Shown piece after piece: positions 17,376 to 25,859 of a stretch of 64,000 nucleotides of DNA. A model generated the notes under the pieces. The model was not told the origin of the DNA. It saw nothing but the letters and a program-made list of their open reading frames with translations, and ran no database searches. The translations under genes and the position numbers were made by a program. Position 1 is the stretch's first letter; every line of letters starts with the position of its first letter. This DNA comes from Hymenobacter polaris (GTDB taxonomy: Bacteria; Bacteroidota; Bacteroidia; Cytophagales; Hymenobacteraceae): assembly GCF_012927305.1 (NCBI RefSeq), contig NZ_JABBGH010000003.1, positions 868,001 through 932,000 of the forward strand, given 5' to 3'.

Positions 17376-17588
17376 TTATATAGCTTGCTGCATATTGCGC
17401 AGTGCTCGGTAAACAGTACTCCTAGTAACCCTACAGTCCTCAGCCGTATCAACCGCTGCCTGGCCCGGCCTGTCGAAGTAGCGCGGGCTACTGAGCAGCT
17501 GATATTTCTCGTGTGGGCTGTAGGCCGTCAGCGTCACGTCGCCGGTCATGTAGCGCGGACATCCTCCACGGGTGGGCTCGTCGGGCAC
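17376..17588 (-). CDS. Small HTH-like ORF, probably a fragment
   Basis: 70 residues from GTG 17588; the frame is open for another 14 codons upstream without a good start. The C-terminal half contains DTAEDCRVTRSTVYRALRNM, which reads as a helix-turn-helix. The N-terminal part CYTKKKHFVPDEPTRGGC (upstream codons included) has a Cys/His scatter. I recognise no family. Convergent with the OLD gene and probably the end of a larger decayed gene. Confidence 0.35.
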   Translation of the reverse strand: MPDEPTRGGCPRYMTGDVTLTAYSPHEKYQLLSSPRYFDRPGQAAVDTAEDCRVTRSTVYRALRNMQQAI

Positions 17589-17617
17589 GAAATGCTTCTT
17601 TTTGGTGTAGCAAGCGT

Positions 17618-17830
17618 ATGGACCATCTGCTCAAGGAATGGGCTTTGCAGTGCGGCATGAGCCTAAGTCAGTACTGGCATCTGCGCCTGATTATGTCCGT
17701 GTCGCTGCTGCCGCTGCTGGCTATTCTCTATCTCATTTTGTTCGACAAGCGGACGCGGCGGCGGGCGGCGCGTTCGTACTCCCTGTGGGTGCGGAGCGAC
17801 GGGCAGCTGGTGGCGCGGCCCGGCCGCTAG
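17618..17830 (+). CDS. Small single-pass membrane protein
   Basis: 70 residues from ATG 17618. MDHLLKEWALQCGMSLSQYW precedes one hydrophobic helix (LIMSVSLLPLLAILYLILF) and a basic tail beginning DKRTRRRAARSY. The positive-inside rule puts the tail in the cytoplasm. Function unknown. The next gene starts 32 bp downstream and may be co-transcribed. Confidence 0.5.
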   Translation: MDHLLKEWALQCGMSLSQYWHLRLIMSVSLLPLLAILYLILFDKRTRRRAARSYSLWVRSDGQLVARPGR

Positions 17831-17862
17831 GCCCTACCCCGCACGCGGCTTTTCTTTGCCCC

Positions 17863-18105
17863 ATGCCCCGCGAGCGTCCCTTCTTTCAATACGTCATCGG
17901 CAGCTTCGTGCAGCTAGCCCAGGGCGCACCGATGCAGCGCGTCATCTGGCGCGGCAGGCAGGTAGTGCCCAGCATCACCGGCCAGCCCCAGGAGGTAGCC
18001 GTTTACCGCCTCGACAACGACCACTGGGACTGCTACTATGAGTACCAGCTGCACCCCACCCTGCAGCAAGTGGATAGCCCCCGCGACCGCCGGCCCAGGC
18101 GCTAA
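17863..18105 (+). CDS. Small hypothetical protein
   Basis: 80 residues from ATG 17863. FFQYVIGSFVQLAQGAPMQR, then VIWRGRQVV and VAVYRLDNDHWDCYYEYQLH give a beta-rich, aromatic-rich profile; no transmembrane segment or motif recognised. Follows the 17618 gene by 32 bp. Confidence 0.5.
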   Translation: MPRERPFFQYVIGSFVQLAQGAPMQRVIWRGRQVVPSITGQPQEVAVYRLDNDHWDCYYEYQLHPTLQQVDSPRDRRPRR

Positions 18106-18227
18106 GGCTTCGGCCGCCGCCTGCGCAGTCTATGAACCGGGTTGTTACGAGAAAGCGGCTGCCAGCCAGGTAAAGGCAATAGTCAGCAGCCCTTGCGCTG
18201 GCTTGCCAGCGGGCTGGCGGGGCGCGC

Positions 18228-19100
18228 CTACTCGCCGCCGACGGCGGGCGCCGGGTGCCGGGCGGTGAGCGTGGCGCCGGCGCTCGCGGCCACTATGCAG
18301 CCCACCGCCAGCCACTGCCCTAGGGTCAGCTGCTCGTGCAAAACGAGCCAGCCCGACAGGGCGGCGGCCACGGGCTCCAGGCTCATCAGGATGCTGAACG
18401 TGCGCGTGGGCATCGTCTTTAGCGCGTGCAGCTCGAGCGAGAACGGCAGCACGCTGGAGAACAGCGCCAGCAGCCCCCCTAGCAGCAATAGGTGCGGCGT
18501 AAGCACCTGGAAGCCGCCGCTGGCCAGGCCGAAGGGCAGTACTGGCAGCAGGGCCACCAGCATGCCGATGGCCACGCCCTGCTGCCCCGGCACCACGGCC
18601 GCCGTGCGCCGGCTCAGCACGATGTAGGCCGCCCAGCACCCCCCGGCGGCCAGCGCCAGCGCCAGGCCCCCTAGGTCGAGGCCGCGCCCGCTCCAGGGCG
18701 TAAGCAAGCCGATGCCAGCGGCTGCCAGCCCCACCCACACAAACTCGAGCCACCGGCGCGCGCCCACCAGGGCCAGCCCCAGCGGGCCAATAAACTCCAC
18801 CGTGACGGCCAGGCCCAGCGGCACGCGGGCTAGCGCTAAGTAAAACAAGAAGTTCATCAAACCCAGCGCCAGGCCGTAGGGCACCACGGCCCGCCACTGC
18901 GCTGGCCGCAGCTGCCCCAGGCGCGGTCGCACCACCAGGCCCAGCACCACCGCCGACAAGCCGATGCGCAGGCTGGTGGTAGTGGCCGCCCCCAGCAGCG
19001 GAAACAGGCCTTTAGCCAGCGCCGCGCCGCCCTGCACGCTTAGGATAGCCAGCAGAACGGACGGCAGCGCGGGTAGTGAAACGCGAGCGGTTTCTTTCAC
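18228..19100 (-). CDS. EamA/DMT-superfamily exporter, RhtA-like
   Basis: 290 residues if translation begins at GTG 19100; a TTG at 19187 would add 29 residues of unlikely sequence. About ten hydrophobic segments make two EamA repeats. The second repeat contains LKTMPTRTFSILMSLEPVAA and WLVLHEQLTLGQWLAVGCIV, closely resembling the E. coli threonine/homoserine exporter RhtA, and FIGPLGLAL in repeat one agrees. It would export amino acids or related metabolites across the inner membrane by proton exchange. Single gene. Confidence 0.85.
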   Translation of the reverse strand: MKETARVSLPALPSVLLAILSVQGGAALAKGLFPLLGAATTTSLRIGLSAVVLGLVVRPRLGQLRPAQWRAVVPYGLALGLMNFLFYLALARVPLGLAVTVEFIGPLGLALVGARRWLEFVWVGLAAAGIGLLTPWSGRGLDLGGLALALAAGGCWAAYIVLSRRTAAVVPGQQGVAIGMLVALLPVLPFGLASGGFQVLTPHLLLLGGLLALFSSVLPFSLELHALKTMPTRTFSILMSLEPVAAALSGWLVLHEQLTLGQWLAVGCIVAASAGATLTARHPAPAVGGE

Positions 19101-19267
19101 AGTGAGGAGGAAGGCCCGATGAGACAAACCTGCCGCGGGGCAAAAATCGGCGCCGACCCGCTTAGCGCGGCCGCAATCGGGCACCAAGTCGGCCTGGACT
19201 GTTTGGCCGGGCGGCTGGCCCTAGGGCGGCAGGCTGCTCTGGCGTGGCCGGGGCGCGGAGCGGCTGG

Positions 19268-19705
19268 CTACTTGCCGCGCGGCGGGGTAGCCGCGGCCTG
19301 CGCCGCCCGCAGCCACGCCCGCGCCGCCTCGCTGTTGTCGAACAGGTGCATCTGCAGCTGCCCGTGCAGGCCTAGGGCCATCAACCGCGCCGAACCAGCC
19401 GCCATCGACTCGGCGCCGACTACGTTGGCAAAGTGCGTGAGGCCCTGCGCAATAGCGCGGGGCGCCCAGTTCGTGACAATCCAGTCCACGGCGTGGTCCC
19501 AGGGGCCCACCACCTGGCGGTTATCGTTGAGCAGGTAGGCGCAGCGGTGTTCGCGCAGCGGCAGCAGCCAGGCATCAGCCCCGGCCACGATGCCCACGTG
19601 GGTTTGGTACCCCAGCCACTCGTTGTAAACCCAGCCGTTAGCCGCGTCATACTCGACGGTCAGGTAAACCTTGCCAAACCCGTTGAGTAGTTCTGTAGCA
19701 GCCAT
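19268..19705 (-). CDS. Hypothetical STAS/SpoIIAA-like protein
   Basis: 145 residues. Alternates strands and helices: KVYLTVEYDAANGWVYNEWL, then VVGPWDHAVDWIVTNWAPRA, MALGLHGQLQMHLF and SEAARAWLRAAQ. This strand-helix layout and the final helix resemble STAS/SpoIIAA-like proteins of Bacteroidota, but I see no decisive motif. Cytoplasmic, no signal peptide. Unlinked to its neighbours. Confidence 0.6.
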   Translation of the reverse strand: MAATELLNGFGKVYLTVEYDAANGWVYNEWLGYQTHVGIVAGADAWLLPLREHRCAYLLNDNRQVVGPWDHAVDWIVTNWAPRAIAQGLTHFANVVGAESMAAGSARLMALGLHGQLQMHLFDNSEAARAWLRAAQAAATPPRGK

Positions 19706-19819
19706 GCGGTGAGTAGAGAAGTGAGCAAGGCCCTTCTACGGTGGCTGGGTGCCAAGGGTGGGGTGGCCGGCGGGCCGGCAGCAAAAAAGCCCCCGGCCGA
19801 TGGGCTGGGGGCGAAGCAG

Positions 19820-20272
19820 CTAGCGGCTAAAGGTCTGGGTAGAGAAATAGTGCGTATCCGGGCTCTCCCACACCTCCAGCAGCACCAGCCGGTGGGCGCT
19901 AAGCTCGGCTACGCGCACGGTGCGGGGCGCTACCGTGCCCGTCGTCCAGCTGTAGCTGCTGGCAAAGGTAAGGTCTTGTCCCTGATAGGAATAAGTGCTT
20001 TCGATGTGATAAGGGCCCGGCGCCGAAGGCAGCTGCATGTCGAGCGTGAAGTGCTGCTCGTCTACATAGGTGAGGAACACCGGCCCGGCCGGGGGCGCTA
20101 CCGTGTACACCGTGGCGGGGCTGCCATCGAGCGGCGTCGCCTCCCGCTGCTCCGATTGCAGCATCCAGCGCTGCCCCAGCAGCGTGGGCGTAGGGGCGGG
20201 TAGGGGGTCGTCGGCTTTTTGGCAGCCAACCAGGGTGAGCGCGGCGAGCGCGCTCCAGGCCAGGCGTTGCAT
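19820..20272 (-). CDS. Hypothetical lipoprotein
   Basis: 150 residues from ATG 20272. Signal MQRLAWSALAALTLVGC gives a lipobox Cys17. The mature part (WMLQSEQREATP, FLTYVDEQHFTLDMQL, YSYQGQDLTFASSYSW, HRLVLLEVW) looks like a small beta-barrel of the lipocalin-like kind frequent in Bacteroidota lipoproteins, inferred from strand pattern only. The frame start 61 codons upstream has no signal peptide and was rejected. Confidence 0.75.
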   Translation of the reverse strand: MQRLAWSALAALTLVGCQKADDPLPAPTPTLLGQRWMLQSEQREATPLDGSPATVYTVAPPAGPVFLTYVDEQHFTLDMQLPSAPGPYHIESTYSYQGQDLTFASSYSWTTGTVAPRTVRVAELSAHRLVLLEVWESPDTHYFSTQTFSR

Positions 20273-20508
20273 AGAAGAAATTAGTGGAAAGGAATTTAAT
20301 AAGGTATTTACCAACGGATTATCTGCCAGCAAAGGTCGGGCTAAGCTGCCGTTGGCGGTATCGCATGATGATGCGAAGGAGAATCCAAGAAAAAGTTGGA
20401 GCGTTGCGGGCCCGGCCGGGGGCGTCCGCAGCCCTAGGCCCCGCCGCGGCAACAAGGCCGGTGCTTGCGGCGCGTGCGCCCGGCCTTGCCCGGTAGGGGC
20501 TAAAAAGC

Positions 20509-20539
20509 AAAAAACCCTGACTGAGGCAGTCAGGGCTTT
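20509..20539 (-). terminator. Minus-strand terminator
   Basis: Read on the minus strand: GCCCTGACTGCCTCAGTCAG then GG and a T-run. It lies upstream of the 19820-20272 gene, so it must end a different minus-strand transcript. Confidence 0.7.
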
Positions 20540-20620
20540 CCGAGCTATGAAAACAAACTTTAGCAGATTGCTCTGCTTTCCCGCTAACCCCCGCTCGCGC
20601 TAAAAGGCTCCCTAGGGATG

Positions 20621-20695
20621 AAAAAACCCCGCCCTGAGGAGGGCGGGGCCAGTGGCAAAGCTTGTATAACAGAGCACAGAAGGCATAGCGGCTTA
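20621..20695 (-). ncRNA. Putative small RNA 3' end, copy A
   Basis: On the minus strand the segment reads CCGCTATGCCTTCTGTGCTC, then TGTTATACAAG, then a GC hairpin CCCCGCCCTCCTCAGGGCGG GG and TTTTTT. The same arrangement recurs at 21153 and 51715. The 5' end and promoter are not identified, so the extent is a minimum. Confidence 0.4.
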
Positions 20696-21152
20696 CTATA
20701 CGTGCCCGAAGCCGCCACGGGTGAAAACCAATTGATTACGTACTAGGCAAGCATGGGCTGGTGTCGTCGCCCTAGCCCACCAGCAGCTTAGGTAGTCCGT
20801 CGTTGAACGATTACCAGCCAGCGGCGCGGCCGACGGGCGAGGACCAGCCCCGCCCCTACCTGCACTGGAAACTACTATTAGGAATAGGCTTGATAGGTAG
20901 AGCTAACGGACAGGACAAGTGCGCGTCGTTTTTGTGAGAGGACGCTACAAAATTCCGCTGTTAGCCCCGGCCATACAGCCCATCTTCGATGAACCCCGGT
21001 AAGCACTGTGTTAACCGCAGGTGGCCGTTGGCTAACCTAGTTGGATTGCGGCTGGCGCGGGCTGCTCACCACGCTTTTTGCCCAGTTGCTGCCCTAGGGG
21101 TCCCAGGGTTAGCTAGTGCGCAGCGCGCTTGCCCCTAAGGCCCTCTAGGCAC

Positions 21153-21218
21153 AAAAGCCCCGACCGGGGTGGTCGGGGCCGTTGGCTAAGTATCATAGAG
21201 CAGAAGGCAGATAGCGGC
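21153..21218 (-). ncRNA. Putative small RNA 3' end, copy B
   Basis: Minus strand: CCGCTATCTGCCTTCTGCTC, TATGATACTTAGCC, then CCCCGACCACCCCGGTCGGG G and TTTT. Matches copies A and C in both the motif and the hairpin position, while spacer and hairpin sequence differ. Confidence 0.4.
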
Positions 21219-21334
21219 GCAACTTACACCGGTACCGTTGAGCTACGAAGACCCCTTGCGGCTTGCTATGCGAATCTGATGCCTGGCACGGCCGGCGGGT
21301 GGTTTGGCTAGCTAAGCAGCACAGTAAGCCGGGC

Positions 21335-21856
21335 TTAGGTGGCGGGGCCCAGGGCCAGTGGTGCCGCCGGCGGCGTAAGCGCGGCGGCGCGGGTGATGGT
21401 GTCGCCCTGCACCTCGAAGTAGCTGCCCGCCTGGTGGTTGCCGTACACCAGCAGCACGCCCTGGGGCGTGGCCTCTACCAGGTCGGGCTGGCCCAGGCCC
21501 AGCACCAAATGCTGCAATTGCATGCCAGGCCCAATATCCTGGGCGGCCACGCGCCGGCCCAGGTCCTCGCCAAACAGCAGCTTGAGGGTCAGCAGCCACA
21601 GGGTGGGGTCTTGGTCGGCCAGCAGGCGCTGGCGCTCGGCCGCCAGTTGGCAGAGGTAAGTGGCCAGGTCGGCCTCGCGCTGCTGGCGGCGAGCTACCAG
21701 CTGGGTTTCGAGGGCCGCCAGCTGGGCGGGGCTCAGGCGGTTAAGGTCGATAAGCTCGCCGTCGAGGGCCAGTAGGTTGGGTGGGGGCGGCGGTGGGGGA
21801 GTAGGGGTGGTTTTGCCCGGAAAAATACTAGTAAATAGCGCTTTAAATAAACTCAT
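21335..21856 (-). CDS. Hypothetical protein with polyproline linker
   Basis: 173 residues. MSLFKALFTSIFPGK is followed by a run of prolines, then a helical charged region (LSPAQLAALETQLVARRQQR) and a C-terminal part with TLKLLFGEDLGRRV, GVLLVYGNHQAGSYFEVQGD and an Ala/Pro-rich end. No signal peptide or membrane helix. Family unknown. The start fits the family-like short N-terminus and is the only ATG available. Confidence 0.65.
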   Translation of the reverse strand: MSLFKALFTSIFPGKTTPTPPPPPPPNLLALDGELIDLNRLSPAQLAALETQLVARRQQREADLATYLCQLAAERQRLLADQDPTLWLLTLKLLFGEDLGRRVAAQDIGPGMQLQHLVLGLGQPDLVEATPQGVLLVYGNHQAGSYFEVQGDTITRAAALTPPAAPLALGPAT

Positions 21857-22077
21857 AACCCATAATGCGTAAGAACTAGCCTAAGCTACAACGCGGCGCC
21901 GAAATGCCCTGGTATGCCGCGCAGCCAGGGCCGGTGGGGGTGGCGCACCGGGTTATTTTTTGGCGCGAATCACCACTCAAACCACCGGCTATGCGTAGTA
22001 TTGAGCGACCAACCGGCGGCCCACCTAGGGCCCGCTGGCTGGCAAACGATTGTGTAAGGCCCTTAGCCCCTTTTGCC

Positions 22078-23211
22078 ATGAACCCCTTAGTTGATATCCG
22101 TCGCCTCGACCAGAGCCTGTGGCTCGATTTTATTAGCCGCCAGATTTTGCAGAACGGCGAGCTGAAAGCCCGCATCGACAACGACGCGCTGCGCGGCGTC
22201 ACGTCCAACCCGGCCATCTTCGAGAAAGCCATTGGCGGCTCGGCCGACTACGACGATACCATCAAGGAGCAGGCCCGCCAGGGCAAATCGGCCGAGGAAA
22301 TCTACGTGGGCCTGGCCGTGGCCGACGTGCAGGCCGCCTGCGACTTGTTTCGCCCGCTCTACGACAGCAAGGACAACAGTAGCGACGGCTACGTGAGCCT
22401 GGAGGTATCGCCCAGGCTGGCCCACGACACCGAAGGCACGGTGGCCGAGGCGCGCCAGCTGTGGAAGGACGTGGCCCGCCCCAACGTGATGATAAAGGTG
22501 CCCGCCACCAAGGAAGGGCTGCCCGCCATCCGCACGCTCATTTCGGAAGGCATCAACGTGAACGTGACGCTGATTTTCGGCCTGGAGCGCTACCGCGCCG
22601 TCACGGAAGCCTTCATTGGCGGGCTCGAAGACCGGGCCAAAACCGGCCAGTCGCTGGCGCGCATCGACTCGGTGGCCAGCTTCTTTCTGAGCCGCATCGA
22701 CGTGCTGATTGACCCCATGCTGGAAAAGCTGGTGGCCGACGGCAAAGCCGAGGCGCAGCCGCTGGTGGGCGAGGTGGCCATTGCCAGCGCAAAAGTGGCC
22801 TACGAGATGTATAAGGAAATCTTTGCCGGCCCGCGCTGGCAGGCCCTGGCCGACAAAGGTGCCCATACCCAGCGCCTGCTGTGGGCCAGCACCGGCAACA
22901 AAAACCCTAAGTACGACGACCTGAAGTACGTAGAAGGTCTTATTGGTCCGAAAACCGTGGACACGGTGCCCGTCGAAACAATGGACTTGTTTAAGGAGCG
23001 CGGCAAGGTGGCCGATACCCTGGAGCAAGGCACCGACCAGGCCCACAAAGTGCTCGACGCACTGCCCGGCCTGGGCCTGCACCTCGACGACCTGACCCAA
23101 CAACTGGAAGACGAAGGCGTGAAAAAGTTTATCGACCCCTTTGGCAAGCTGCTCGACTCGGTGGAGAAGAAGCGCAAGCAAGCCGCCGAAGGCGCCGAGG
23201 CGCTGAAGTAG
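22078..23211 (+). CDS. tal: Transaldolase
   Basis: 377 residues from ATG 22078. SLWLDFISRQIL, GVTSNPAIFEKAI, SLEVSPRLAHDT and VMIKVPATKEG (Schiff-base Lys140) identify a long bacterial transaldolase (Mycobacterium/actinobacterial Tal size class). It transfers a dihydroxyacetone unit between sedoheptulose-7-phosphate and glyceraldehyde-3-phosphate in the non-oxidative pentose phosphate pathway. The longer frame from 21904 adds 58 residues with no family similarity. Monocistronic, ended by a perfect terminator at 23227-23274. Confidence 0.95.
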   Translation: MNPLVDIRRLDQSLWLDFISRQILQNGELKARIDNDALRGVTSNPAIFEKAIGGSADYDDTIKEQARQGKSAEEIYVGLAVADVQAACDLFRPLYDSKDNSSDGYVSLEVSPRLAHDTEGTVAEARQLWKDVARPNVMIKVPATKEGLPAIRTLISEGINVNVTLIFGLERYRAVTEAFIGGLEDRAKTGQSLARIDSVASFFLSRIDVLIDPMLEKLVADGKAEAQPLVGEVAIASAKVAYEMYKEIFAGPRWQALADKGAHTQRLLWASTGNKNPKYDDLKYVEGLIGPKTVDTVPVETMDLFKERGKVADTLEQGTDQAHKVLDALPGLGLHLDDLTQQLEDEGVKKFIDPFGKLLDSVEKKRKQAAEGAEALK

Positions 23212-23226
23212 CCCTAGGCCTTGCCC

Positions 23227-23274
23227 ACGCAAAAACGTCCGGCCACGCATGTGCGTGGCCGGACGTTTTTGCGT
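23227..23274 (+). terminator. Perfect hairpin terminator after transaldolase
   Basis: ACGCAAAAACGTCCGGCCAC pairs perfectly with GTGGCCGGACGTTTTTGCGT around a GCATGTGC centre; bidirectional by symmetry. Confidence 0.95.
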
Positions 23275-23287
23275 GAGGAACGTGGTA

Positions 23288-23396
23288 AAATAGGCGGTCA
23301 TGCTGAGCGCAGTCGAAGCATCTCTACCACGCCGTTGAACAACCCTTAGGGGCGCGGTAGAGATGCTTTGACTGCGCTCAGCATGACCGCCTATTT
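23288..23396. repeat. Large intergenic palindrome, copy 3
   Basis: Outer arms AAATAGGCGGTCATGC and GCATGACCGCCTATTT, inner arms CTGAGCGCAGTCGAAGC and GCTTTGACTGCGCTCAG, then ATCTCTACC/GGTAGAGAT. Between converging transaldolase and GH3 genes. Confidence 0.92.
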
Positions 23397-23420
23397 GCTT
23401 GCGCAAGGCTATCTACTCAC

Positions 23421-24950
23421 CTACTCACTTGCTACTTTACCCAGCGCCAGCACTTCCTCCAGCACCTGGCGCGAGTTGCCGAGGCGGGGCACCTTGCGCT
23501 GGCCCCCCAGGCGGCCGCGCTGGCGCAGCCAGGCCTCGAAGGTGCCGGGCGGCAGCAGGTGCAAGCGGGGCGGGGCCAGGGCTAGGTCGCGGTGGCGCTT
23601 GGCGTCGTAGTCGGAGTTGAGGCGGCGCAGTTCGGCGTCGAGGGCCTGGGCAAAGGCGGCGGGGCTAGGGGGCGGCGGGCCGTTGAACTCCACCGCCCAC
23701 TCGTGGCCGCCCCGCGAGGCCGCCACGCCCGCCGCGAAGTATACCGGCGCCGCCGTGAAGTCGCGCACCTGCACCCCGGTGGCGCGGGCGGCAAAGGCCA
23801 CGGCGGCTTCGGCGTTCTCCACCACCACTTCCTCCCCAAAGGCGTTGAGGAAGTGCTTGGTGCGGCCCGTGATGCGCACCCGGTAGGGGCGCACCGAGGT
23901 GAAGCGCACCGTATCGCCCACCAGATAGCGCCACAAGCCAGCGTTGGTGCTGACAACCAGCGCGTAGCTAGCGCCCAGCTGCACGGCCTCCAGCGGCACG
24001 GCCTGAGGGATGGCAGATTCCAGCTGGTCGAGGGGCAGAAACTCGTAGTAGATGCCGTGGTCGAGCAGCAGCAGCAAGTCGGCGCTGCCGGGCTCGTCTT
24101 GCAGGGCAAAGTAGCCCTCCGAGGCGTTGTAGATTTCGAGGTAGCGCAGACTAGGGGCCAGTTCGCCAAACAGCTCCTGGTAGGGCCCGAAGGCCACCGC
24201 GCCGTGCAGAAACAGCCCCAGGCGCGGCCACACCTCCTCGAGCTGCGTGGCGCCCCCTAGGGCCAGCACCCGGCGCAGCAGCACCACCATCCAGGTGGGC
24301 ACGCCGGCCAGCACCCGCACATCCTGGCGCAGTACGTGGCGGGCAATGCGCTCAATCTTGTCTTCCCACTCGTCCAACAAAGCCAGCTCCAGGGGCGGAG
24401 TGCGCAGGATTTCGGCCCAGCCCGGCAGGCCCTGCATGATAAGGGCCGACACGTCGCCGGCCCGCGCCCGGCCAGCGAACGGGCTGGGGCCGTGGGTGCC
24501 GCCCAGGCTCAGGGTTTTGCCCTGCATGATGCCCAGGGCCGGGTAGTGGTGCAGGGCCAGGGCCAGCATGTCGCGCCCGGCGCGGTAGTGGTTGTGGTGC
24601 AGCGCCTCGGGCGTGAGGGGCAGGTACTTGCTGCGGGCGTTGGTGGTGCCGCTGCTGCGGGCCTGCCAGCGCGGCGCCGGGCCGGGCCACAGCACGCCCG
24701 GCTGGCCGCGCAGCACCTTTTCCAGTTCGGGGTATAGCTGCTCGTAGGTGCTAATGGGCACGCGCACAGCAAAGGTGGCAGCCCCTAGGCCCGGCGCGTA
24801 GCCGTAGCGCCGGCCCCACTCGGTGCCCCGCGCCCGGCCCAGCAGGTAGCGCAGCACCGCCGCCTGGGCGGCCAGCGGCTCGCGCCGCACCCGCTCTACG
24901 CGCGGCAAGCTGGTGAGCTGAACAGCAGAGCCGAGAAGCTGACGAAACAC
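23421..24950 (-). CDS. GH3 family (auxin-responsive-like) acyl-adenylating protein
   Basis: 509 residues starting at GTG 24950. The N-terminal LLGRARGTEWGRRYGY, the nucleotide-binding SSGTTNARSKYLPLT, and YNASEGYFALQDE with YEFLPL are hallmarks of the GH3 superfamily. Plant GH3 enzymes join jasmonate or auxin to amino acids through an acyl-adenylate; the bacterial members, common in Bacteroidota, have unknown substrates. The adenylation motifs are intact, so activity is plausible. A 142-bp palindrome separates it from lptB upstream on the same strand. Confidence 0.88.
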   Translation of the reverse strand: MFRQLLGSAVQLTSLPRVERVRREPLAAQAAVLRYLLGRARGTEWGRRYGYAPGLGAATFAVRVPISTYEQLYPELEKVLRGQPGVLWPGPAPRWQARSSGTTNARSKYLPLTPEALHHNHYRAGRDMLALALHHYPALGIMQGKTLSLGGTHGPSPFAGRARAGDVSALIMQGLPGWAEILRTPPLELALLDEWEDKIERIARHVLRQDVRVLAGVPTWMVVLLRRVLALGGATQLEEVWPRLGLFLHGAVAFGPYQELFGELAPSLRYLEIYNASEGYFALQDEPGSADLLLLLDHGIYYEFLPLDQLESAIPQAVPLEAVQLGASYALVVSTNAGLWRYLVGDTVRFTSVRPYRVRITGRTKHFLNAFGEEVVVENAEAAVAFAARATGVQVRDFTAAPVYFAAGVAASRGGHEWAVEFNGPPPPSPAAFAQALDAELRRLNSDYDAKRHRDLALAPPRLHLLPPGTFEAWLRQRGRLGGQRKVPRLGNSRQVLEEVLALGKVASE

Positions 24951-24965
24951 GTTTTGGGTTAGAAA

Positions 24966-25107
24966 TTAAAAGTGATGAGTGATGAGTTAAAAAAGGCCGT
25001 CATGCTGAGCTTGCCGAAGCATCTCTACCACGCCGTATTGTTCGGTAGAGATGCTTCGGCAAGCTCAGCATGACGGCCTTTTTTAACTCATCACTCATCA
25101 CTTTTAA
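24966..25107. repeat. Large intergenic palindrome, copy 4: perfect 64-bp arms
   Basis: 24966-25029 is the exact reverse complement of 25044-25107, with a 14-nt loop. The core is GTCATGCTGAGCTTGCCGAA GCATCTCTACC; the outer 27 bases of each arm (TTAAAAGTGATGAGTGATGA...) are unique to this copy yet perfectly symmetric. It separates lptB and GH3, both transcribed leftward. Confidence 0.95.
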
Positions 25108-25118
25108 CTCCTGGCTCC

Positions 25119-25859
25119 TTACGCGAACACTTTGCGCTTCTTTAGCTCGAAGTCGCGGCCTAGGTACACGCGGCGCACGGTTTCGTCGGCGGCCAGCTCC
25201 TCGGCGGTGCCGGCTTTCAGCAGCTTGCCTTCGAAGAGTAGGTAGGCACGGTCCACAATTTCGAGGGTTTTCTGCACGTCGTGGTCGGTGATGAGCACGC
25301 CGATGTTCTGAGTTTTGAGCTTGGCCACGATGCCCTGGATTTCCTCGGTCGCGATGGGGTCGACGCCCGCAAAGGGCTCGTCGAGCAGCACAAATTTGGG
25401 GCTCACGGCCAGGGCGCGGGCAATTTCGGTGCGCCGCCGCTCGCCGCCGCTCAGCACCTTGCCCAGGTTTTTGCGCACGTGGGTAAGGCTGAACTCTTCG
25501 AGCAGCTGCTCTACCTTTTCGCGCTGCGCCGGCTTGGGCATATCCGTCATTTCGAGCACCGAGAGGATATTTTCCTCCACGCTCAAGTCGCGGAACACGC
25601 TGGCTTCCTGGGCCAGGTAGCCCACCCCGCGCCGGGCACGCTGGTAAATGGGTAGGCGCGTCACCTCCTCGTCGCCCACGAAGATGCGGCCGGCGTTGGG
25701 CTTCACCATGCCCACCATCATGTAGAAGCAGGTGGTTTTGCCCGCCCCATTGGGCCCCAGCAGCCCCACTATCTCGCCCTGCTCCACGGTCACGCTCATG
25801 TCGTTGACCACGGTGCGGGCTTTGTATTGCTTGAAGAGGTGCTCGGCGCGAAGAATCAT
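25119..25859 (-). CDS. lptB: LPS export ABC transporter ATP-binding protein LptB
   Basis: 246 residues from ATG 25859. Walker A GPNGAGKT at 35-42, YLAQEASVFRDLSVEEN (Q-loop region), signature LSGGERRRTEIARAL, Walker B FVLLDEPFAGVDP and switch His in LITDHDV. The LAQE-ASVFR and FAGVDPIA phrases are specific to LptB. It energises LptFG-LptC extraction of lipopolysaccharide from the inner membrane. The lptFG genes are not in this window. The four-codon-longer start at 25871 was rejected since LptB proteins begin M-I-L-R-A. Confidence 0.95.
   Translation of the reverse strand: MILRAEHLFKQYKARTVVNDMSVTVEQGEIVGLLGPNGAGKTTCFYMMVGMVKPNAGRIFVGDEEVTRLPIYQRARRGVGYLAQEASVFRDLSVEENILSVLEMTDMPKPAQREKVEQLLEEFSLTHVRKNLGKVLSGGERRRTEIARALAVSPKFVLLDEPFAGVDPIATEEIQGIVAKLKTQNIGVLITDHDVQKTLEIVDRAYLLFEGKLLKAGTAEELAADETVRRVYLGRDFELKKRKVFA

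Larger units (their letters stand above)
20273..21334. other. Gene-poor kilobase with hairpins
   Basis: No frame here has convincing protein composition or motifs. The region holds three hairpins at about 20509, 20621 and 21153 whose A-runs on the plus strand make them terminators on the minus strand, and two copies of a shared motif beside the last two. The rest shows nothing I can name; it may encode small RNAs. Confidence 0.6.

Noticed and set aside
20070..20603. Plus-strand 177-residue frame in the gene-poor region
   Set aside because: Overlaps the lipoprotein gene antisense, then hairpins; composition is not protein-like.
22087..23406. Long minus-strand reading frame opposite transaldolase
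   Set aside because: It is the antisense shadow of a clear transaldolase gene; its sequence is Gly/Val/His-rich low-complexity and has no motif.
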